Below, in pieces: positions 1-6,632 of a DNA stretch of 14,804 nucleotides. The DNA is taken from NCBI GenBank assembly GCA_023252395.1, contig JAJPDY010000007.1, forward strand, positions 1 through 14,804, read 5' to 3'. Source of the stretch: Nitrososphaera sp. (GTDB lineage Archaea; Thermoproteota; Nitrososphaeria; Nitrososphaerales; Nitrososphaeraceae). Position 1 is the first letter of the stretch. Each line of letters opens with the position of its first letter. The notes beneath the pieces are model-generated. The model saw only the letters and a program-made list of their open reading frames with translations. It did not search any database and was not told the origin of the DNA. Position numbers and translations under genes: made by a program.

Positions 1-16
1 CGCCCGCGGATGTCAT
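1..16 (-). CDS. nuoI: NuoI start (partial, cut by window edge)
   Basis: Only the first five codons are present (M-T-S-A-G). The ATG at 16-14 overlaps the TGA stop of nuoH in an ATGA junction. A good SD (GGAGG, complement at 29-33) lies about 12 bases before it. The identity is inferred from gene order: in complex I operons the gene after nuoH encodes the two-[4Fe-4S] ferredoxin-like subunit NuoI. No diagnostic residues of NuoI are visible, so another reading frame or another gene here cannot be excluded. Confidence 0.55.
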
Positions 17-1281
17 CTAACTAGCAGACCTCCCGGACCAAGTACGCCGCCATATATTAGTGCAAGGGCGACGAATATGTTGATGAACGCAAGCACGATC
101 AGCTTGTACCAGCCTGTGTGAAGCAGTATGTCTATCCTGATTCTGGGGCTTATGCCTCTTGGCAGGAGCATCAGCATTATCACGCCAAATACCTTGAGTG
201 TGAACCAGAATATGGCATCCATCGTGGTGTGGTTGTAGACCTGGACGCCAGTGTAGCCAGGTATCAGCTCTACCGGGAATATTGCAGGGCCGGCCCAGCC
301 GCCAAGGAACAGAATAACAAAGAGCGCCGCCAGCGCGTACGTCTTGACATATGACCCTAATTGGAGGAGGCCATATATCATGCCGGACGTTTCAGTCAGC
401 CATCCGGCCACGATTTCAGACTCTGCTTCTGGCAGGTCGAACGGAATCCTTTCAAGCTCTGCAAGCGAAGAGATGTAGAACACGAACGCGCTTATCGGGG
501 CAAAAAAGATGAACCAGTATGAAGTGATCTGCGAGTTGACGATGCCTGTGAGGTTGAGGGTGCCAGACAGGATCACTATAGAGAGCGCAGACAGTATGAA
601 CGGGATTTCAAAGGCGATCATTTGGTGCAAGGCACGCAAGCCTCCAATGAACGGGTACTTGCTGTTGCTTGCCCACGAGAACAGCAATGCAATAAGCGGG
701 AAGAACCCGAGGATTGCAAAGACCGCCAGCAGACCTACGTCGACGTCGGCTACGACCCATGTAGGCGCCGCAGGTATGAGCGCGACTACAGCCGCGGCTG
801 CCGCGACAAACGCTATTGGAGCAGCCCAGAACAGGGGCTTGTCCGCGCCGGATGGCACGATTATCTCCTTGGCTATTAGCTTCAGGCCGTCTGCGATCAG
901 CTGCAAGATGCCTTCGATCTTGCCAGCGTAAAGCGGGCCAACCCTCAGCTGCATCTTTGCAAGGAACTTGCGCTCTATGAATATAGTCGCTGCAGCTATT
1001 ATGGCAGCGTAGCTAAAGCCGGGGAACGTGGTGATCCTAAAGAGGTCTGTGTGTATCAGGAATTTTATTATCGGCAGCGTGCGCGTGGGATCGACCATCA
1101 TCGTCAGGAAGAGATATGGAGTCAGCACCTCGCCGTTGACTGGCGGTAATGGAACATAGAATAGCACGATAAAGATGAGCGGGAGGCCCACCAGCGCGAT
1201 TATGATAAGTATCCAAAAGATGAGCCAGATCAGGCTGCCGACAAATTCGCCAAAGCGGAAGTTCTGAGGATATGTCGCCAT
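13..1281 (-). CDS. nuoH: Complex I subunit NuoH (membrane, quinone-chamber subunit)
   Basis: This is the membrane subunit of respiratory complex I that forms the quinone channel with NuoB and NuoD and couples quinone reduction to proton pumping. The 422-residue protein is strongly hydrophobic with many membrane helices. Family motifs are clear: ERKFLAKMQLRVGP near residue 103, FEIPF in the middle, and PFDLPEAESEIVAGW followed by TETSGM. It is longer than bacterial NuoH (about 325 residues) because roughly 65 residues, including an extra membrane helix at about 13-43, precede the ERK motif. The Glu of the usual GEY motif after TETSGM is Ser here (LGSY). The ATG shares one base with the nuoD stop (TAATG) and has a GGAGG SD (complement at 1292-1296), so translation is probably coupled to nuoD. 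Confidence 0.96.
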   Translation of the reverse strand: MATYPQNFRFGEFVGSLIWLIFWILIIIALVGLPLIFIVLFYVPLPPVNGEVLTPYLFLTMMVDPTRTLPIIKFLIHTDLFRITTFPGFSYAAIIAAATIFIERKFLAKMQLRVGPLYAGKIEGILQLIADGLKLIAKEIIVPSGADKPLFWAAPIAFVAAAAAVVALIPAAPTWVVADVDVGLLAVFAILGFFPLIALLFSWASNSKYPFIGGLRALHQMIAFEIPFILSALSIVILSGTLNLTGIVNSQITSYWFIFFAPISAFVFYISSLAELERIPFDLPEAESEIVAGWLTETSGMIYGLLQLGSYVKTYALAALFVILFLGGWAGPAIFPVELIPGYTGVQVYNHTTMDAIFWFTLKVFGVIMLMLLPRGISPRIRIDILLHTGWYKLIVLAFINIFVALALIYGGVLGPGGLLVR

Positions 1282-2441
1282 TACCTGTCAGCCTCCACGG
1301 GCCAGTAGTTAAGTGACCAGTATACAGATGGCATGTCTGCGAGCTTTTGGCCGACCAGCAGGAACGGCAGCGCAAGCATGTTGCGGAACGAGCCTACCGA
1401 TATTTTCACTCTGTATGGCTTGGGCGTTCCATCGCTAATTATGTGATAGCCTAATGCTCCCCTGCCAGACTCGACCCGGCGGTAAGCTTCGCCTGGCGGC
1501 CCCTTCGGGTTTGGCTGGAGCTTTGCGCGGACTTCGCCTGACTGCGGCATCTTGTCCAAAAGCTGGCGTATGATGTTGCACGACTCTTTCATGTCAAGAA
1601 ACGGCACGTAGGACCTTGCAAACGAGTCGCCGGTTTTCATGTATTGGACCTTGAAGTCAATTTCGTTGTAAATGTCATAGGGCTCTGCCTTGCGTATGTC
1701 GTACGGGACGCCAGACGCGCGAAGCACGGAGCCTGCCACTCCAAGTTTTATCGCGTCTTCCTTTGTCAATACGCCTACGCCTTCTGTCCTCTGCCTGAAA
1801 AGTGGCATGTTATAGAAAATGTCCTCGTATTCCTTGAGGCGCTTCTCGAAATACTTTACCTGCCTCAGGCATCTGTCCTTAAAGCCGTCAGGCATGTCGT
1901 TTCTCACGCCGCCTGGAATGTTGAAGGCATGCGTCACCCTTGCGCCTGTAAGCGCTTCAAGCAAGTCGATAAAGAGTTCCCTGTCGCCTGTCGGCCACAT
2001 GAACATTGTAGAGTGGCCGAGGAATATGCCATAGATTGCCAGCCAGTAGAGGGTGTAGACTTGGCGGTTCAGCTCTGAAGCAATGGCGCGGATGTACTGG
2101 CCGCGCCTTGGCACTTCAATGCCGACAAGCTCTTCAACTGCAAGGCTGTAGGAATAAGTGATATTCGTAGAATCATGAATTACCGGACGCTCCAAGTGCG
2201 GGATGTTCTGGATAAAGTTGCGGTACTCTGACATCTTCTCCTCTCCGCGGTGCACGTAGCCGGGGTCAGGGTCGCAGTAGACGATGTAGTCGCCGTCGAC
2301 TTTGATGGTAAACCGAAAGTGGCCAGAACCAGGATGCTGCGGGCCGACGCTGAGCGTCATGAGCCGGTCTTCTTCGGACTCTTTTACTATCTGGAGTCCC
2401 AGCCTCTTTGATTCCTCAAACTTTTCATCTAGGCTTGTCAT
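1281..2441 (-). CDS. nuoD: Complex I subunit NuoD (49-kDa, quinone site)
   Basis: This is the peripheral 49-kDa subunit, related to the large subunit of NiFe hydrogenases, which forms the quinone headgroup pocket with NuoB. At 386 residues it is of usual length. Motifs include GPQHPGSGH (33-41), HRGEEK (64-69), THAFNIPGGVRNDMP in the centre, and SGRGALGYHIISDG followed by PYRVKISVGSF near the C-terminus, with a terminal VEADR. The hydrogenase Ni ligands are absent, as expected for complex I. The loop carrying the headgroup His of bacterial NuoD (PQHPSTHG) has one extra residue here. The Tyr of the usual DYL segment aligns by eye with Ile88. ATG lies one base after the nuoC stop. There is no nuoE, F or G between this gene and nuoH. 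Confidence 0.96.
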   Translation of the reverse strand: MTSLDEKFEESKRLGLQIVKESEEDRLMTLSVGPQHPGSGHFRFTIKVDGDYIVYCDPDPGYVHRGEEKMSEYRNFIQNIPHLERPVIHDSTNITYSYSLAVEELVGIEVPRRGQYIRAIASELNRQVYTLYWLAIYGIFLGHSTMFMWPTGDRELFIDLLEALTGARVTHAFNIPGGVRNDMPDGFKDRCLRQVKYFEKRLKEYEDIFYNMPLFRQRTEGVGVLTKEDAIKLGVAGSVLRASGVPYDIRKAEPYDIYNEIDFKVQYMKTGDSFARSYVPFLDMKESCNIIRQLLDKMPQSGEVRAKLQPNPKGPPGEAYRRVESGRGALGYHIISDGTPKPYRVKISVGSFRNMLALPFLLVGQKLADMPSVYWSLNYWPVEADR

Positions 2442-2442
2442 T

Positions 2443-3084
2443 TTATCTACCCTTTATCCTAAAGTCTTTCCTGAGCGGCGGGATGTCTGCCCAGTCCTCT
2501 GGCAACAGGAACCTCTCATTTCTTGGGTGCCCCTCAAAGTAAACTCCAAGCATTTCAAATGTCTCCCGCTCGTGGTATTCGACACTCTTGTAGACGTTAA
2601 TTAATGTTGGGAGTTTGGGGTCGTCTCTGTTGGTTCTTGTGGTAAGCGAAAGAACGTGCGCGCCAAGGTCTTCGCGCGAATACGAGCCAAGGTGGTAAGT
2701 CACTTCGATCTGGCCATCCTTTGGATAATCAGTGCCAGTCACTGATTCGGCATGGTCAAGTCCCATGCTGTCGCGGAGAAATGTCGCGACTTCAGTGATA
2801 TCATGTGGCTCAACTTGGATCTTGATCCTGCGCGGCCTGATGAAAACTGTCTTTATCGAGTCGCCAAACTTTTTCTTTATTTCGTCAACAAGCCCCTTTT
2901 CAAATGCGGGAGGCTCTGGCTCTTTCTTTGGTGGAGGCGCTGCGGCTGCAGGCTTGGCAGCCGGCGCGGGCGGCTTTGCCGCGGCTGGGGTTGTTGGCTT
3001 TGCAGCTGGCGCTGTGGTTTTAGCGGTAGAAGGTTTCGTCGGAGCAGCTGCAGGCTTTTTTGGCTCTTCCTTATTATCACTCAT
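2443..3084 (-). CDS. nuoC: Complex I subunit NuoC (30-kDa) with Ala/Pro/Lys-rich N-terminal tail
   Basis: This is a peripheral arm subunit of complex I that packs against NuoD. The core (about residues 63-213) has the family signature: ERETFEMLGVYFEGHP (172-187) and then LLPEDW and PPLRKDF near the end. The first 60 or so residues are a low-complexity tail of Ala, Pro, Lys and Thr that is not part of the NuoC fold and is probably disordered. The ATG is followed by an acidic, Lys-rich start (MSDNKEEPKK) and lies one base after the nuoB stop, so the tail is read in frame from a well-placed start. The + strand complement of the tail gives a spurious Gly/Ala-rich ORF that is not a gene. Confidence 0.94.
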   Translation of the reverse strand: MSDNKEEPKKPAAAPTKPSTAKTTAPAAKPTTPAAAKPPAPAAKPAAAAPPPKKEPEPPAFEKGLVDEIKKKFGDSIKTVFIRPRRIKIQVEPHDITEVATFLRDSMGLDHAESVTGTDYPKDGQIEVTYHLGSYSREDLGAHVLSLTTRTNRDDPKLPTLINVYKSVEYHERETFEMLGVYFEGHPRNERFLLPEDWADIPPLRKDFRIKGR

Positions 3085-3085
3085 G

Positions 3086-3601
3086 CTACTTTATCTTTGA
3101 CCTTTTGATCTTTTCCTGCAGTAGCATAGTGCCTTGGATCAATGTTTCAGGTCGGGGAGGGCAGCCAGGTACGTATACGTCGACTGGAACAATGCTGTCG
3201 ACGCCCGGCAGGACGTTGTACGAGTCGATGTAAAGCCCGCCTGTAATCGCGCATGCACCCATTGCAATTACATACTTTGGCTCTGGCATCTGGTCATAGA
3301 CCATCCTTAGCCTTGGGGCCATCTTCCTTGTGACAGTCCCCTGCACCACGATAAGGTCGCACTGGCGGAGCGAGCCGAACGCTTCAATTATGCCAAACCG
3401 CTCTACGTCGTATCTTGGCCCAGAAGCAGCTCCAAACTCTACACTGCAGCACGCCGTTTCAAGGTGCACAGGCCACAGCGACCAGATCCTTCCCCAGTTG
3501 ATTGCATAGCCTAGTGGAGCGTCAAGTGCCTTTACAAGCACGTCTGAAAGCTTGCTCACATAGACGTTGAAAGTTGTGGGGCTGACTAGTTCTTTTTTCA
3601 C
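3086..3601 (-). CDS. nuoB: Complex I subunit NuoB (PSST, Fe-S cluster N2)
   Basis: This subunit carries the terminal [4Fe-4S] cluster N2, which passes electrons to quinone. The four ligand cysteines are visible: the tandem pair in TACCSVEF (C51, C52), C117 in MGACAITGG and C147 in VPGCPPRP, numbered from the GTG start chosen here. The chosen GTG at 3601-3599 follows a strong SD (AAGGAGG, complement at 3612-3618) by 10 bases. It gives 171 residues. An in-frame TTG at 3634 would add 11 residues but lies before the SD and upstream of the start site expected from the TATA box at 3640-3649. The core identity is secure; the start is less so. Confidence 0.93.
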   Translation of the reverse strand: MKKELVSPTTFNVYVSKLSDVLVKALDAPLGYAINWGRIWSLWPVHLETACCSVEFGAASGPRYDVERFGIIEAFGSLRQCDLIVVQGTVTRKMAPRLRMVYDQMPEPKYVIAMGACAITGGLYIDSYNVLPGVDSIVPVDVYVPGCPPRPETLIQGTMLLQEKIKRSKIK

Positions 3602-3611
3602 TGGTGCTGTT

Positions 3612-3618
3612 CCTCCTT
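3612..3618 (-). promoter_or_regulatory. Ribosome binding site deciding the nuoB start
   Basis: The minus strand reads AAGGAGG, a close match to the anti-SD of archaeal 16S rRNA. It sits 10 bases before GTG 3601-3599. It favours that GTG over the upstream in-frame TTG at 3634. Confidence 0.75.
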
Positions 3619-3639
3619 GCTGTTTTTTCCGCAATATGC

Positions 3640-3649
3640 ATATTTAACG
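3640..3649 (-). promoter_or_regulatory. Internal TATA box before nuoB, overlapping a palindrome
   Basis: The minus strand reads CGTTAAATAT, a good archaeal TATA box. Transcription would be expected to start near 3619, just before the nuoB SD. A perfect 12-base palindrome, AATATGCATATT at 3633-3644, overlaps the downstream edge of the box. It could be an operator or simply part of AT-rich promoter DNA. If active, nuoB onward can be transcribed without nuoA. Confidence 0.5.
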
Positions 3650-3662
3650 CTTGTCAGTGAAA

Positions 3663-4037
3663 TCACCAAATTCCCTTCCTCCCTGCAAGATACAGCGCGT
3701 ACCCCATGGCCGCGAACATTATCCCGAGGAACCCAATGATCGGAAGGGTTGCGGTTCTCGGGATTGAAAATAGCGCGGTTCCCCACGCATACAGAAAGAT
3801 CGACATGACGTCAAAGACCACGAACATCAGGATGTAAGCGTAATACTGCATCATGAAATGAGACCTGCCCTCGCCGGACGGCATCTGTCCACACTCCATC
3901 GGCAAAAACTTTACAGGGTTGTACCGGCGTCTTGGCGAAACAAGCCTTGACAACACAAGCGCGGGCACCGCAGCTACAAGGCCGAAACCAAGCATATAGA
4001 GAATTGGCGCAAAGTCCGCGGCGGTTTCTCCAGCCAA
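3663..4037 (-). CDS. nuoA: Complex I subunit NuoA
   Basis: This is a small membrane subunit of complex I that lines the quinone chamber beside NuoH. The 124-residue protein has three predicted membrane helices (about 8-30, 62-86 and 97-118). The family motif MECGQMPSGEGRSHF (47-61) is followed by FVVFDVMSIFLYAWG in helix 2. The acidic pair normally seen there (FDxE) is reduced to Asp76, with Met78 where Glu is expected. The start is TTG (4037-4035), supported by a TATA box at 4062-4071 that predicts a leaderless or nearly leaderless mRNA. It is the first gene of the nuo operon, with 61 bases to the nuoB start. Confidence 0.93.
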   Translation of the reverse strand: MAGETAADFAPILYMLGFGLVAAVPALVLSRLVSPRRRYNPVKFLPMECGQMPSGEGRSHFMMQYYAYILMFVVFDVMSIFLYAWGTALFSIPRTATLPIIGFLGIMFAAMGYALYLAGRKGIW

Positions 4038-4061
4038 GGCAAGACTTGCTGGTTTTTGAAA

Positions 4062-4071
4062 GGTATAAAAA
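4062..4071 (-). promoter_or_regulatory. TATA box of the nuo operon
   Basis: The minus strand reads TTTTTATACC, centred about 30 bases before the nuoA TTG. The expected start site is near 4041, giving a leader of only a few bases. It lies in the 62-base gap after the GGR-family gene, so the nuo genes can be transcribed separately from the operon upstream. Confidence 0.6.
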
Positions 4072-4099
4072 CCTAACGAGCTGGGCGCGATTATTTCAA

Positions 4100-5299
4100 T
4101 CAGCTTTTCAGGATCATGTTGAATAATTGCCGCGCCGCCAGCTTTGGGTGATGCAGCGCAAGCTTCATCATCTTGCCCGCAGTGAAATCGGCCTTGATAA
4201 AGTCAAGGAATTCGTCTACTGTCATATCCCGGAGAATTTCGATCTCTTTGTCCCATTCTTCGTCAGAAAGTAAAAGCCAGCGAGTCTGCACCTTGAGAGC
4301 AGACGCTATCTTTGATTCTACCTTGCTTTTCCAGGTTTTTTCATACTCTGCCAGCGATTCCCTGCTTGCGTTGCGTGCGAGCGAATTGGCTCCCACCTGC
4401 CCGGCAAGCCGGCCAAACTCTATCGCGTAGCGTATGCCTTCCAGCACGAGCGGGTTTGACTGACCTGCAGAGTCGCCTACCATCAAAAGCCCGTCTGCAA
4501 TGCTATTCTGCCGGACTCCCTCGTTTGGTATGAACCCATAGTGCAGTTCTATAGGCTGTATCTTGCCAAGCGCGCCAAGCGGCTTTAGCCTTTTTTCCAT
4601 CATGGCGTTAAGCAGGTCAAGCGGGTCTGCACTTGACTCTGGCCTGCCTATTCCAACCCCGATCCTGACTCTGTTTTTTGACAGCGGGAATATCCAGGCA
4701 TAGCCGGCTTTCGAATACTGCTGTCCAACCATCAAAACCCAAGTCGCGCTGTCAGCATCATCGCAATAGCACTCGTATTCTGCGCCTACGCCGTAGCGCC
4801 TCCATTCGCCAGCGGTGCCTGCCCTGCGTGCGACAGAAGTGCTAAAGCCACTTGCATCAATCACCAGAGTTGAGCGCACGGTCAAGTCGCCCTTTGGAGT
4901 GCTTGCCTTGACGCCAGCCACTCTGTCGCCTTCTTTCACTACATTGATGACGTTGCTCTTGACCATTATCTCCGCGCTGGCCTCGGCTGCAAGAAATGCA
5001 AGATATTGATACATTCCTCTCACATCAAGCACGCACGACCGGGGCTCGCTCCCGCGGATCATGATGTCGTTTGAAGGCGACACAAAGCGGTAGTTCTGTA
5101 CCGGGTTGTAATACTTGTCAGGTATGCCAAGCCTGTCCATTGCATCTATCCAAGTCACACCGCTTGTCCTGACACTGTGGGCAATGGCTTCGTCTTTTTC
5201 AAGCAGGATGACTTTTGCCCCTGCTTTGGCAGCAGAATAAGCTGCAGAGAGACCAGCAGGGCCGCCGCCGACAACTGCGATGTCATATTTTTCTTCCAT
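4100..5299 (-). CDS. Geranylgeranyl-reductase-family FAD flavoprotein
   Basis: This is a flavoprotein of the geranylgeranyl reductase (GGR) family, whose members saturate isoprenoid double bonds of archaeal lipid or quinone side chains. The 399-residue protein has an N-terminal FAD-binding fold with GGGPAG (11-16) and the acidic end of strand 2 (EKD, 34-36). YAWIFP (200-205) is typical of GGRs, and GDSAGQSNP (275-283) followed by EGIRYA is the second FAD motif. The ATG at 5299 lies four bases after the tldE stop; an in-frame TTG at 5332 would overlap tldE and is less likely. It is the last gene of the tldD-tldE operon and directly precedes the nuo operon. The substrate (archaeal ether lipid or menaquinone chain) cannot be told from sequence. 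Confidence 0.85.
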   Translation of the reverse strand: MEEKYDIAVVGGGPAGLSAAYSAAKAGAKVILLEKDEAIAHSVRTSGVTWIDAMDRLGIPDKYYNPVQNYRFVSPSNDIMIRGSEPRSCVLDVRGMYQYLAFLAAEASAEIMVKSNVINVVKEGDRVAGVKASTPKGDLTVRSTLVIDASGFSTSVARRAGTAGEWRRYGVGAEYECYCDDADSATWVLMVGQQYSKAGYAWIFPLSKNRVRIGVGIGRPESSADPLDLLNAMMEKRLKPLGALGKIQPIELHYGFIPNEGVRQNSIADGLLMVGDSAGQSNPLVLEGIRYAIEFGRLAGQVGANSLARNASRESLAEYEKTWKSKVESKIASALKVQTRWLLLSDEEWDKEIEILRDMTVDEFLDFIKADFTAGKMMKLALHHPKLAARQLFNMILKS

Positions 5300-5303
5300 T
5301 TTC

Positions 5304-6632
5304 TTAGCCTGCCGTGAACGAGATGTTGTCAAACCTCATGTGGGGAAGTATCGAGTCATAGATTATCTTGCGCTCTTTGGATACACCGCTCAGGCGCTTT
5401 AATGCGTCAAAGACGTTGCCGGCGACCATTACCTCCTTTACTGCGTGCTGCACTTGTCCATTTTTAACGAGCCTTCCCCCCTTGACCACACCTGAAAAGT
5501 CGCCGTTCACCGGGTTGACGTTGCCTGAAAACCTGCTTATTATTATGCCGCTTTTCATCTCGGATATCAGCGCGTCGAGGCTTGTCCTGCCCTGCTTTAT
5601 CACGACGTTGGTGGTCGAGACTGAAGGCGGCGAGCCGGTAGAGCCGCTTGCGTTGCCGGTGCTCTTCACGCCGCCCTTTTTTGCGGTATAGGTGTTGTAG
5701 AGGAATTTCTTGAGCATGCCCTTTTCCACCACCACATTTCGCCTGTGAGGCACCCCTTCCCTGTCAAAGCTTGACGCGCCGAGCGCTTCCGTGTTTGTCG
5801 CGTCGTCTTCGACTGTCAACAGGTTTGACGCTACCACCTTGCCAAGCTTGTTTGCAAAGTAGCTTGACTTTTTCTGAACAGCATCTGAATTGACTGAATG
5901 CGAAAGCACTTCTTCCACAAGCTCGTGCACAGCTGACGGAGTCAGTAGCATTTCCCCACGAAAGCTCTCTATCTTGCGCGGGCCTAGCGAGTTTACCACT
6001 GTCTCCGCAAACTCTGTCGCGGTGCTCTGGACGTCAATGTCTTTTACATGATGTGTGGCACCGACTTGGAAGTCAAAGCTGGAAACGTCAGCACCTGAAA
6101 TTGCCATCCCCATTATGGACCATGAAAAGGCGCTCACTTTTTCAGTGAGGTACAGACCATTAGAGTTGGCAAGCGAATGGGTCATGATGTTGCCGGCGAA
6201 ACTTCCGCTGTCGATGCTCACCCTCTTGTCGTACGACTTGGCGCTCTTTAGCATCTCTGCCGCCATTTTTGCGGCATCTGATGCTTCAAATGATTCGGAC
6301 TTTTTATCGTATATGCCCCGAAGCATGTTCACCTTTGACTTGCTTGGAAGAGAATTGTACTTGTCCCTTGGGCTCACCCGGGCAACTTTGATCGCCATTG
6401 CTACCGCATGTTTTATTTCGTCTTTTACAAGTCGGTTGACAGAGTAAAAGCCAAGCGAGCCATTAAGCAGCACCCTGATGCCAATAGAGCTTGATGACTG
6501 CGACTTTGCCTGCTTTAAGTCGCTGTTTTCAATAAAGACCTCTGACTCGCGGATGTCTGCCGCATAGGCTTCGCAGTCGCTTGCCCCTTGGGCCTCTGCT
6601 TCCTTTATTGCATAGCGCAAAAGGTCCTGCAT
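5304..6632 (-). CDS. pmbA: TldE/PmbA-type protease subunit
   Basis: This is the non-metal partner of the TldD/TldE heterodimeric metallopeptidase, which degrades unfolded peptides and matures some peptides in bacteria. The 442-residue protein has the PmbA signature FDREGVPHRRNVVVEKG (289-305) followed by a Tyr-rich LYNTYTAKK. Where TldD has the zinc motif HExxxH, this protein aligns with EEVLSH (240-245): the first His is Glu, so a zinc site is not expected. The start ATG at 6632-6630 overlaps the tldD stop (TGATG) and has a GGAGG SD (complement at 6642-6646). A GTG at 6662 is in frame but lies within tldD and upstream of that SD. Confidence 0.92.
   Translation of the reverse strand: MQDLLRYAIKEAEAQGASDCEAYAADIRESEVFIENSDLKQAKSQSSSSIGIRVLLNGSLGFYSVNRLVKDEIKHAVAMAIKVARVSPRDKYNSLPSKSKVNMLRGIYDKKSESFEASDAAKMAAEMLKSAKSYDKRVSIDSGSFAGNIMTHSLANSNGLYLTEKVSAFSWSIMGMAISGADVSSFDFQVGATHHVKDIDVQSTATEFAETVVNSLGPRKIESFRGEMLLTPSAVHELVEEVLSHSVNSDAVQKKSSYFANKLGKVVASNLLTVEDDATNTEALGASSFDREGVPHRRNVVVEKGMLKKFLYNTYTAKKGGVKSTGNASGSTGSPPSVSTTNVVIKQGRTSLDALISEMKSGIIISRFSGNVNPVNGDFSGVVKGGRLVKNGQVQHAVKEVMVAGNVFDALKRLSGVSKERKIIYDSILPHMRFDNISFTAG

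Noticed and set aside
509..931. 140-residue + strand ORF within nuoH
   Set aside because: A shadow of the nuoH coding frame with no independent support.
2732..3108. Gly/Ala-rich or Cys/Arg-rich ORFs on the + strand
   Set aside because: They are the complement of the Ala/Pro/Lys-rich NuoC tail and have no promoter or ribosome binding site.
3602..3634. TTG start 11 codons upstream for nuoB
   Set aside because: It lies before the strong SD and before the start site predicted from the internal TATA box; the GTG at 3601 has better support.
5300..5332. TTG start for the GGR-family gene
   Set aside because: It would overlap tldE by 29 bases, and ATG 5299 begins the usual short N-terminus before the FAD motif.
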